DNA from: Pseudomonadota bacterium
GTDB taxonomy: Bacteria; Pseudomonadota; Gammaproteobacteria; Xanthomonadales; Rhodanobacteraceae
Direction of reading: 5' to 3'
NCBI GenBank assembly: GCA_021798675.1
Contig: JAJZGE010000095.1
Span: 1-6,791, forward strand
DNA: 6,791 nucleotides
A model generated the notes under the pieces. The model saw only the letters and a list, made by a program, of their open reading frames with translations, was not told the origin of the DNA and made no database searches. The translations under genes and the position numbers were made by a program. Within the stretch, counting starts at the first letter, position 1. Each line of letters begins with the position of its first letter. Below, piece after piece: positions 1-5,620 of the stretch.

Positions 1-24
1 CCCGCATCCGCCAACACCGCGCGC

Positions 25-615
25 TCAGCCGCCGTCGGGCGTCACGCGCGTCGCCATGACGCTGCCCTGCACCTGGCCAAGCTTGGTCTTCCCGTCAGGT
101 GCGAACTGGGTCAACGTGAAGTTGCCCGCATAGCTGTCGTCGTCGCGATCCAGCCGAACGTATTCGCGGATGTTGGTCGGCCCGATGTAGGTCTTGCCGG
201 TGGGATCCCAGCTCATCGCCCAGTGGTTGAGCCGGTAGGTCCTCGGCCCGGTCCGCGTCCACACGCCCAGGCAGAAGCTCTGCGTCATCGGCGCCCGCCC
301 GGAATTCATGATCTCGGTGCCGTCGGCGTGCCAGGTAGCGAAACCCTGGTCGAGCACGGTGCCGTCGGGGATGCCCTGGTCGCCCTTCGCGGTGAAGGTG
401 AACCGGTACAAGCCCGTGATCGGCTCCTGCTCCTGCAAGGGATTGACCATGCCGGGCACTGCCTGCAGGAGGCTGGGCGAGGCTGCGTCCACGATCAGGG
501 CGACAGGCATGCCGACCGCCTCGCCGCTGGCACCGCAGGCTTTGGCGGCATGGCAAAAGAGCATCGACAAACCGATCGCGCCGAGCGCGAAGGTTGCATG
601 CATGCGAGTATTCAT
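25..615 (-). CDS. Small secreted protein of unknown function, probably beta-rich
   Basis: 196 residues. I do not recognise a named family. The start at 615 is chosen because a good ribosome binding site (GAGGGG, six bases upstream) precedes it and because a signal peptide begins at once: Met-Asn-Thr-Arg, a hydrophobic core at about residues 7-22, and a likely signal peptidase I cut after Ala-Lys-Ala at 24-26. The reading frame stays open upstream to 789, but that part is Arg/Pro-rich low-quality sequence. The mature part has alternating polar/hydrophobic stretches with Gly/Asp turns (for example residues 66-76, 88-104, 114-136 and 160-190), which suggests a beta-barrel or calycin/allene-oxide-cyclase-like fold; this is inference. 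Trp/Tyr-rich motifs at 117-136 and cysteines at 27 and 115 stand out, and these two cysteines could pair outside the cytoplasm. It is probably periplasmic or exported. It is divergent from the large regulator at 776, which may control it. No catalytic signature is visible. Confidence 0.82.
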   Translation of the reverse strand: MNTRMHATFALGAIGLSMLFCHAAKACGASGEAVGMPVALIVDAASPSLLQAVPGMVNPLQEQEPITGLYRFTFTAKGDQGIPDGTVLDQGFATWHADGTEIMNSGRAPMTQSFCLGVWTRTGPRTYRLNHWAMSWDPTGKTYIGPTNIREYVRLDRDDDSYAGNFTLTQFAPDGKTKLGQVQGSVMATRVTPDGG

Positions 616-620
616 GGCGT

Positions 621-627
621 TCCCCTC
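621..627 (-). promoter_or_regulatory. Ribosome binding site of the secreted-protein gene
   Basis: On the minus strand GAGGGGA lies six bases before the ATG at 615. It is the clearest Shine-Dalgarno site in the left half of the window and decides the start at 615 over the longer in-frame extension. Confidence 0.7.
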
Positions 628-638
628 GGTGGTTGATC

Positions 639-661
639 GGGCAGCACGCCTTGTGCCGCCC
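639..661. repeat. Imperfect inverted repeat in the leader of the secreted-protein gene
   Basis: Arms GGGCAGCAC (639-647) and GTGCCGCCC (653-661) pair at 8 of 9 positions across a 5-base loop. The dyad lies 24-46 bases upstream of the ATG at 615. It could be an operator or an RNA hairpin in the 5' leader of the minus-strand transcript; no T-run follows it on either strand, so an intrinsic terminator is unlikely. Confidence 0.4.
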
Positions 662-689
662 TGAGGGATAAACTGCGCGTCGACTGGGG

Positions 690-709
690 CTGGAGTCATG
701 ATGGTCCAG
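690..709. promoter_or_regulatory. Candidate operator: CTGGA-N10-TCCAG dyad
   Basis: Perfect 5-base arms CTGGA (690-694) and TCCAG (705-709) flank the ten bases GTCATGATGG, which contain the palindrome TCATGA. The same ten bases appear upstream of the oxidoreductase gene (4734-4743), though the flanking arms are not conserved there. The site sits in the middle of the divergent region, 67 bases before the regulator start. Confidence 0.4.
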
Positions 710-716
710 TGAGGGA

Positions 717-742
717 ATCGCGAGGATTTCCGTCCCCGCGAT
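717..742. promoter_or_regulatory. Candidate operator: 9-base imperfect inverted repeat
   Basis: ATCGCGAGG (717-725) and CCCCGCGAT (734-742) pair at 8 of 9 positions around an 8-base spacer. The centre-to-centre distance of 17 bases would suit a dimeric DNA-binding protein better than an RNA terminator, as no T-run follows. It lies 33-59 bases before the regulator's ATG, in or near where its promoter should be. Confidence 0.4.
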
Positions 743-775
743 CGTGGCGGTCTGGTCAGCACGGCGCGTAACGAC

Positions 776-3292
776 ATGGGAAACGACAACCTCCCGACGC
801 ATCGGGAAATGCCCGCCAGGTTCGTTTTCGCGGACGTCGTCGTCGATGCGGTCGCCCACCGCCTGCTGCGCGACGGGCGCGAGACCGCGATCGAGCCGAA
901 GGCCTTTGCCGTGCTGCTGGAGTTCCTTGCCAGCCCCGGCCAGTTGCGCAGCCGCGACGACCTGCTCGACGCGGTCTGGGGTCACACCTGCGTCACTCCC
1001 GGCACGCTCAACCGCCTCATCGCGCAATTGCGGCGGGCACTGGGCGACGATAGCGAAAACCCCCATTGCATCCAGACCGTGCACGGGCTCGGCTATCGCT
1101 TCATCGCTCCCCTGCGGCACCTCGACGCCGAGGCGCCGCCCGTGCTGCGCTTCGCGCCATCGGCGCGCAGCCGCGTGCCGCAGCGGAGCGGGTCACTGAT
1201 CGGGCGCGAGCACGATCTCGGACAGCTGGCCCGGCTGTTGCACGAGGCTCGGCTGGTGACCGTGACCGGCGCGGGCGGCATCGGCAAGACACAGGCCGCG
1301 CTGGAGGTGGCGCGCAGGGTCGCCGTGGATTTTCCCGACGGCACCTGGCTGTTCGATTGCACCTTGCAGGATGATGGCGAGGCGATGGCGCGCGCGCTGG
1401 CCGACATGTTCGACATCCGCGCCACCCGCGAAGCGGACGAATCGCTGGCCCGCCTCTGCGAGCTGCTGCGGATGCGCCGCGTGCTGCTGGTGTTCGACAA
1501 CTGCGAGCGGGTCGTCGGCTCGCTGGCGAAAATCACCGAGACCCTGCTGGGTGCATGCTCCGACCTGCGCGTGCTGGTGACCAGCCAGCACCGCATGGAT
1601 TGCGCAGGCGAAACGATCTACCGGCTGCCGCCGCTGGATCTTCCTCCGTCGGGCGAATGGACGACCGGCACCGCCGTGGCGGAACTGGCGCAGGTACCGG
1701 CCGTGCAACTGTTGCTGGAACGCTCGCGCGCGCTTGCCTCGGGTTTCATGCTGACGCCGGACAACGCCTCCGCGGTCGCCGAGATCTGCCGGCGGATGGA
1801 AGGGCTGCCACTGGCGCTGGAGATCGCCGCGGCACGCCTGCGACTGCTCAGTCCGGAACAGCTGCTGGCGCGCGTGGGCCCGCATTTTCTCAACGACGCC
1901 AAGGCCAGCTCCAGCCAGCCGGCGCATCACCGCACCCTGCACGCCCTGATCGAATGGAGCTATTCGCTGCTGTCGGAGCGCGAACAGGCTCTGCTGCGCG
2001 GCTTGAGCGTCTTTGCAGGCGCCTGCACGCTTGGCGGCGCCGGCGCAGTAGGCGCCGTGTTCGGCCTCGACGACGCCGAGGTGCTGGATCTGCTGGGCGG
2101 CCTGATCGACAAGTCGCTGCTCGCGGTGGATGCCGCCAGCAACCCGCCCGGCTATCGCCTGCTGGACAGCGTGCGGCTGTTCGCGCAGGCCAAGCTGGCC
2201 GAAAGCGCCGACGAGATGCGCGTGCGCGATGCGCACCTGGAGCATTTCGTCCGGCTCGCCGGGCAGGTCGACGCGGAAATCCGCAGCGATCGCCAACAGC
2301 TGTGGGCCGACCGCGTCCGGCGCGAGTGGGCTAACCTGCATGCGGCGTTCGACCATGCCCTGTCGCGACCCGATCGTGCGGAACTCGGGCTGGCGCTGGT
2401 CGGCAACCTGTGCTGGTACTTCCGGGTACACAGCGATTACGCCCAGTCCGCGCAATGGCTCGACAGGGCTCTGCGCGCCGGGCAGGCGGCGACAAGATCG
2501 CGCGCGCAGGCACTCATCGCCATCGGCATGGTGTACCACCAGTCGTCCTTGCACGAGCATGCCGGGCCGCGCCTGCGCGAAGGCATCGCGCTGGCCACGC
2601 GCCTTGGCGACAGCTGGCTGACCGCGGCGGGCGAGGCGGTGCTGGCCTTCGAGCTGGCGACCTGCGGCGACTTTCCCGGTGCCGAGCAGAGCGTGGCGTC
2701 GGCCCTGGTCATCGCCGACGCGCTGGACGACGCGTGGCTGCGCTCGATGGCGCTGCTGAGCCGAGGCGTCGCACTCGCCCTCAATCGCCACGATCGCGAG
2801 GCCGAGGCCTGCCTTGATGCGGCCTATGCGGCGGTGTCGGCGCCGGAACACGACGCCTTCCACCAGGCCTATACGCTGATCAACCTCGCCCTGCTGCGCC
2901 TATACCTGCACGAATTCGTCAGGGCCGCACAGGACTGGCTGGCCGTGCTGGATACCATGACCAGGCTTCGGCATTGGCGAGGCGTGGCGGGTTGCGTCGA
3001 AGGCGCCGCCTATCTTGCCGCCGCCTATGGCGAAGCGCGCCGCGCCGCCCGCTTCCTGGCCGCAGCCGCGCGCATGCGCGTGCTGACCGACGCACCGCTC
3101 ATGCCGCAGTGGCGCAAGGGGCAAGCCGAGGCCGAAGGCAAGGCCCGCCATGCACTCGGCGCCAACTTCGCGCAGATCCAGCGCGAAAGCGCCGCCGAGC
3201 GCTTCGAGGAAATCGCCGCCGAGGCGCGTGCGACATTGGCGGATCTGGCTCAGGGTCGACGCAGCACCGCCAGCAAGCCCGCCGGATCGTAG
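776..3292 (+). CDS. Winged-helix STAND-type ATPase transcription regulator with C-terminal helical repeats
   Basis: 838 residues, cytoplasmic, no signal peptide or membrane segment. Residues 14-113 form an OmpR/PhoB-type winged helix: recognition-helix region 74-92, and the wing with the typical TVHGLGYRF at 101-109. Residues about 140-365 are a STAND/NB-ARC-like NTPase: Walker A GAGGIGKT (165-172), Walker B RVLLVFDNCE (235-244, Asp241), a VLVTSQHR strand (266-273) and GLPLALE (343-349). A helical linker typical of AfsR/MalT-like proteins follows (about 385-470), then tetratricopeptide-like alpha-helical repeats to about 820. In this class a ligand or partner sensed by the C-terminal part promotes ATP-dependent self-association and DNA binding; the inducer here is unknown. 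There is no BTAD or LuxR domain, so it is not a classical SARP or MalT protein. The ATG at 776 has no clear Shine-Dalgarno; the in-frame ATG at 809 also keeps the DNA-binding domain. It is divergent from the secreted protein and overlaps the convergent oxidoreductase gene by 43 bases; both are plausible targets. Confidence 0.9.
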   Translation: MGNDNLPTHREMPARFVFADVVVDAVAHRLLRDGRETAIEPKAFAVLLEFLASPGQLRSRDDLLDAVWGHTCVTPGTLNRLIAQLRRALGDDSENPHCIQTVHGLGYRFIAPLRHLDAEAPPVLRFAPSARSRVPQRSGSLIGREHDLGQLARLLHEARLVTVTGAGGIGKTQAALEVARRVAVDFPDGTWLFDCTLQDDGEAMARALADMFDIRATREADESLARLCELLRMRRVLLVFDNCERVVGSLAKITETLLGACSDLRVLVTSQHRMDCAGETIYRLPPLDLPPSGEWTTGTAVAELAQVPAVQLLLERSRALASGFMLTPDNASAVAEICRRMEGLPLALEIAAARLRLLSPEQLLARVGPHFLNDAKASSSQPAHHRTLHALIEWSYSLLSEREQALLRGLSVFAGACTLGGAGAVGAVFGLDDAEVLDLLGGLIDKSLLAVDAASNPPGYRLLDSVRLFAQAKLAESADEMRVRDAHLEHFVRLAGQVDAEIRSDRQQLWADRVRREWANLHAAFDHALSRPDRAELGLALVGNLCWYFRVHSDYAQSAQWLDRALRAGQAATRSRAQALIAIGMVYHQSSLHEHAGPRLREGIALATRLGDSWLTAAGEAVLAFELATCGDFPGAEQSVASALVIADALDDAWLRSMALLSRGVALALNRHDREAEACLDAAYAAVSAPEHDAFHQAYTLINLALLRLYLHEFVRAAQDWLAVLDTMTRLRHWRGVAGCVEGAAYLAAAYGEARRAARFLAAAARMRVLTDAPLMPQWRKGQAEAEGKARHALGANFAQIQRESAAERFEEIAAEARATLADLAQGRRSTASKPAGS
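3250..3292. other. 43-base tail-to-tail coding overlap
   Basis: The plus-strand regulator ends at TAG 3290-3292 and the minus-strand oxidoreductase at TGA 3252-3250, so the last 13 codons of each gene share DNA on opposite strands. On the minus strand this stretch encodes the conserved Tyr-Asp-Pro near the oxidase C-terminus; on the plus strand it encodes a Ser/Ala/Lys-rich tail. No terminator hairpin is visible between the genes, so transcripts from both sides probably overlap. Confidence 0.85.
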
Positions 3293-4635
3293 TGCGCGCG
3301 TAGCGCCGCGAGCCGAACCTGCGTGACTGCATCGTGCGTGCGCGTGCCGAGGTCGGCCGGCTCACCGACGAAGTTAGGCTGCATGCCGGCGCGCGCATGC
3401 GGTGCGATCGCCGCGCGCAATCCGCGCGTCCATTCGCGCACGGCAGCGTAGCGCTCCGCCGCGCCGGCGTGGCCGATCACGTTGACGAAGAAGGGCGCGC
3501 CGCGGTTCGCGAAGGCGGTGGCATCGGCGGGAACGGCAGCCACGGCACCGCCCAGGTGATGCACGTGCACTTCGCAGAGCGGATCCGGTGGCACGGCCGC
3601 CAGCGGGGCCAGGGCATCGATCAGCGCGTCGTCGAGCGCATCGAGTTGCGAGGTCGTCCAGTAATAGTGGTCGCCCGCAGGCGCGGTGGGATCGAACGCC
3701 TGCTGCCATGCGGCGTATGGCATCACTCCTTCGTGACGGCCCCAGGCTTGCCCGTGGCCAGCGAGCGGCGCCAGCGCCTGCGGGCCTTGCGCGGGTTCGC
3801 CGCTCCAGCACCAGGCCAGCGCGACAGCGCGTTGCCCGTGTGCCTCGGCCGGCAGGAACGGCAAGGGCGGCGCGGTGGTGAAGACCAGCATCGCGGTGAG
3901 CGCGGCCGGTGCCGTCGGCGTGAATGCGCGGAACGCGCACAACAGCTCCGCGGCGGACTCGATGGGATGGAACGCCACGCCGGCATGGACCTCGCTCACT
4001 GCATGCAGCCGGTAGGTGAAACGGGTGACCACGCCCAGCCCGCCTGCACCGCCGCGCAGTCCCCAGAAGAGATCGGCATGCTGGCGCTCGCTGGCCACTA
4101 CCGTACGACCATCCGCCAGCACGACGTCGGCTTCGACCAGGTTGTCCGCCGCCAGCCCGTAGTGGCGCATCAACCAGCCCACGCCGCCGCCGAGGGTGTA
4201 GCCGCCGACACCGGTGGTCGAAACCAGGCCGCCGGTGGTGGCCAGCCCATGCGACTGCGTGGCCGCATCCACCTCGCGCCACAGGGTGCCGCCGCCGACC
4301 CGCACGATGCGCGCGGCCGCATCCACTTCGACGTGGTTCAACGCACCGAGATCCAGCATCAGCGCATCTTCGCGCACGGCCAACCCGGCCACGTTGTGAC
4401 CGCCGCCGCGCACCGTCATCGGCAGGCGCGCGACGGCGGCGAACTTGACCGCCAGCACGACGTCGCCGGCATCGGCGCACTGGACGATGGCCAGCGGATG
4501 GCGGTCGATCGCGCCGTTCCACACGCGGCGGCGCGATTCGTAATCGGGATCGCCCTGCCGCAGCAACCTGCCTCGTAGCTCCCTGGCCAGATCCTGCCAG
4601 GCGAGCGTGCTTGCACGACCGGACTCGACGGACAT
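3250..4635 (-). CDS. FAD-linked oxidoreductase, berberine-bridge/6-hydroxynicotine-oxidase-like
   Basis: 461 residues, the usual length for the bacterial family (PCMH-type FAD domain followed by a BBE domain); no export signal. The FAD domain spans about 43-210. RGGGHNVAG (76-84) carries His80, the family residue that binds FAD covalently through 8-alpha-histidyl. The second, cysteinyl attachment seen in plant berberine bridge enzymes is absent: GLVSTTGVGG (136-145) has Val138 where the Cys would lie, so single covalent linkage is expected. LGGGVGWLMRHYGLAADN (148-165) and LFWGLRGGAGGLGVVT (189-204) are typical. The middle part binds substrate (YYWTTSQL 324-331, HVHHLGGAVAAVPADA 357-372). Members oxidise alcohols, amines or sugars with O2; the substrate here is unknown. 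The C-terminus is odd: YDP (449-451) is kept but the usual YGxNYxRL and NLFRLNQN motifs are not. Start 4635 is chosen for the purine-rich G-tract before it; in-frame ATGs at 4710 and 4728 give non-family N-termini. It probably has its own promoter in 4636-4798. Confidence 0.9.
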   Translation of the reverse strand: MSVESGRASTLAWQDLARELRGRLLRQGDPDYESRRRVWNGAIDRHPLAIVQCADAGDVVLAVKFAAVARLPMTVRGGGHNVAGLAVREDALMLDLGALNHVEVDAAARIVRVGGGTLWREVDAATQSHGLATTGGLVSTTGVGGYTLGGGVGWLMRHYGLAADNLVEADVVLADGRTVVASERQHADLFWGLRGGAGGLGVVTRFTYRLHAVSEVHAGVAFHPIESAAELLCAFRAFTPTAPAALTAMLVFTTAPPLPFLPAEAHGQRAVALAWCWSGEPAQGPQALAPLAGHGQAWGRHEGVMPYAAWQQAFDPTAPAGDHYYWTTSQLDALDDALIDALAPLAAVPPDPLCEVHVHHLGGAVAAVPADATAFANRGAPFFVNVIGHAGAAERYAAVREWTRGLRAAIAPHARAGMQPNFVGEPADLGTRTHDAVTQVRLAALRAHYDPAGLLAVLRRP

Positions 4636-4636
4636 G

Positions 4637-4648
4637 CCCCCCCCCTTT
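4637..4648 (-). promoter_or_regulatory. Unusual ribosome binding site made of a nine-G run
   Basis: On the minus strand the sequence before the ATG at 4635 is AAA, nine G (4645-4637), then a single C. The G-run is the only purine tract near this start and must serve as the Shine-Dalgarno site. Its length sets the spacing between the pairing bases and the ATG, so slippage could change translation of the oxidoreductase. It is also a place where sequencing error is likely. Confidence 0.55.
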
Positions 4649-4682
4649 CTCGCGATCAATGCGGCATTCACGGGACCGTGTC

Positions 4683-4696
4683 GCGCCAATTGGCGC
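4683..4696. promoter_or_regulatory. Perfect 14-base palindrome upstream of the oxidoreductase gene
   Basis: GCGCCAATTGGCGC is fully self-complementary, 48-61 bases before the ATG at 4635, where a promoter or operator would lie. It is a candidate binding site for a dimeric repressor or activator. No T-run follows, so a terminator role is unlikely. I do not recognise it as a named operator. Confidence 0.45.
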
Positions 4697-4733
4697 CCGG
4701 CCGGAGGCATGATGCACCTGTTCGGCACAGCCG

Positions 4734-4743
4734 GTCATGATGG
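4734..4743. promoter_or_regulatory. Ten-base word shared with the divergent promoter region
   Basis: GTCATGATGG here is identical and in the same orientation to 695-704 between the secreted-protein and regulator genes. It contains the palindrome TCATGA. It lies 99-108 bases before the oxidoreductase ATG. It may be a half-site or core of a common operator; see the findings for the chance estimate. Confidence 0.35.
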
Positions 4744-4774
4744 AAGCATTGGGCTTCGATGATGGCGCCGGCAA

Positions 4775-4796
4775 CCGCCTTGCGGTCGACAGGCGG
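4775..4796 (-). terminator. Weak hairpin just after the omega-amidase stop
   Basis: CCGCCT (4775-4780) and AGGCGG (4791-4796) form a perfect six-base, GC-rich stem with a ten-base loop, starting three bases after the amidase TGA on the minus strand. Only TTG follows instead of a T-run, so as an intrinsic terminator it would be weak. It may attenuate read-through or protect the 3' end of the aminotransferase-amidase mRNA. Confidence 0.3.
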
Positions 4797-4798
4797 GC

Positions 4799-5620
4799 TC
4801 AACCTGGATCGAGCGTAAACGCGTCGGCATCCATCCACGCCGGGAAGCGCTCGCGATGGGCGAGCAGAGGCGCGGGATCGAGGGTGACGGTGGCGACCTG
4901 CTCCAGCGGGCCGCACTCCACCAGCGGCTCGCCCACCGGGTCGATCACCGCGCTGTCGCCGGCGTAGGGAAGGTCGTTGCCGTCCACGCCCACGCGGTTC
5001 ACGCCGATCACGCAGGCGAGGTTTTCGATCGCACGGGCGCGCAGCAGGGTGCGCCAGGGCTGGCGGCGGGGCGCAGGCCAGTTCGCCACGAACAGGGCGA
5101 GGTCGTAGTCCATGCCGCCCGCCGCACCTTCCAGCCGGCGATTACGCAGCCACACCGGGAAACGCAGGTCGTAGCAGACCTGCGGCAGGATGCGCCACCC
5201 CTTCAGCTCCACGACCAGGCGCTCGCGGCCGCCGCCGTAGCGGGTGTGTTCGCCGGCCATGCGGAACAGGTGGCGCTTGTCGTATTGCTCGAACGTGCCG
5301 TCGGGCCGCATCCACAGCAGGCGGTTGTAGACGGTCCCACCCTCGCGGATCGCCAGGCTGCCGCAGACCACCGCATCCACTTCGGCGGCCAGTGCGCCCA
5401 GCCAGGCCACGCCCTCGCCTTCCATGGTGTCGGCGCTGGCGATCGTGTCGTTGCTGAAGCCGGACAGGAAAGTCTCCGGCAGCACGATCAGGTCGCTGCC
5501 TTTCGCGCGCCGCGCCAGCGCGCCGTAGTAGTCACGGTTGGCCGGTGCGTCGTGCCAGCGGGTAGCGCCCTGCACCAGCGAGACGGTCAACGGCTGCAAG
5601 CCCTTGTCATCCCCGCTCAC
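4799..5620 (-). CDS. Omega-amidase (YafV/Nit2-type carbon-nitrogen hydrolase)
   Basis: 273 residues from a GTG start, one nitrilase-superfamily domain filling the whole protein, cytoplasmic. The catalytic triad is visible: Glu49 (LIVLPET 44-50), Lys115 (YDKRHLF 113-119) and Cys149 (QVCYDLRFP 147-155); AGEH at 122-125 is also typical of this branch. The family hydrolyses 2-oxoglutaramate and 2-oxosuccinamate, the keto forms of glutamine and asparagine, to 2-oxoglutarate or oxaloacetate plus ammonia. The only upstream ATG in frame (5677) would give a 61-base overlap with the aminotransferase and a non-family leader. The GTG at 5620 shares GTGA with the aminotransferase stop and gives the usual short N-terminus before LTVSLVQ, so I prefer it; a second GTG at 5629 is the next choice. 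There is no strong ribosome binding site for either, consistent with translational coupling. The order aminotransferase then amidase supports the omega-amidase call over other nitrilase-family activities. Confidence 0.9.
   Translation of the reverse strand: MSGDDKGLQPLTVSLVQGATRWHDAPANRDYYGALARRAKGSDLIVLPETFLSGFSNDTIASADTMEGEGVAWLGALAAEVDAVVCGSLAIREGGTVYNRLLWMRPDGTFEQYDKRHLFRMAGEHTRYGGGRERLVVELKGWRILPQVCYDLRFPVWLRNRRLEGAAGGMDYDLALFVANWPAPRRQPWRTLLRARAIENLACVIGVNRVGVDGNDLPYAGDSAVIDPVGEPLVECGPLEQVATVTLDPAPLLAHRERFPAWMDADAFTLDPG
5617..5620 (-). other. GTGA stop/start overlap coupling two genes
   Basis: On the minus strand CTGTGA holds the aminotransferase stop TGA (5619-5617) and the GTG start (5620-5618) of the omega-amidase. 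It lies at the end of an imperfect tandem repeat, CGGCTGTGC then CGGCTGTGA, which also creates the alternative GTG at 5629. Confidence 0.7.

Larger units (their letters stand above)
616..775. promoter_or_regulatory. Divergent promoter region
   Basis: This is a 160-base gap between the starts of two divergent genes, so both promoters should be here. I see no convincing sigma-70 -35/-10 pair; the only AT-richer patch is GGATAAACT at about 665-673. Three imperfect dyads (639-661, 690-709, 717-742) occur within it. The 10-base word GTCATGATGG at 695-704 recurs upstream of the oxidoreductase gene at 4734-4743. Self-regulation by the product of the gene at 776 is likely from the layout but not shown. 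Confidence 0.6.
4636..4798. promoter_or_regulatory. Intergenic region upstream of the oxidoreductase gene
   Basis: The 163-base gap separates the omega-amidase stop from the oxidoreductase start on the same strand. It holds, in the minus-strand direction, a short hairpin after the amidase stop (4796-4775), the word CATCAT three times (4764-4759, 4742-4737, 4714-4709), the 14-base palindrome and the G-run. Its size and content suggest that the oxidoreductase is transcribed from its own promoter rather than only by read-through. I could not pick out a confident -35/-10 pair. Confidence 0.5.

Noticed and set aside
639..661. Dyad as an intrinsic terminator
   Set aside because: No T-run on either side, and its place upstream of a gene start does not fit a terminator.
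665..673. GGATAAACT as a -10 promoter element
   Set aside because: No -35-like hexamer at a suitable distance on either strand, so I do not call a promoter there.
616..789. N-terminal extension of the secreted protein to an ATG at 789
   Set aside because: The extension would overlap the start of the divergent regulator, is Arg/Pro-rich without family character, and would bury a clear signal peptide that begins at 615 behind a good ribosome binding site.
1193..2863. Long minus-strand open frame inside the regulator gene (556 codons)
   Set aside because: It lies wholly opposite a gene with intact winged-helix and Walker motifs; its composition is Gln/Arg/Ala-rich without domains, as expected for the antisense of GC-rich coding DNA.
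4636..4728. Longer oxidoreductase starting at in-frame ATGs 4728 or 4710
   Set aside because: The added residues do not look like the family N-terminus, and the reading frame would run through the 14-base palindrome and the G-run; 4635 gives the usual length.
3374..4774. Long open frames on both strands overlapping the oxidoreductase gene
   Set aside because: The translated products are Arg/Ala/Gly-rich without motifs, while the 3250-4635 frame carries the full FAD-binding family signature.
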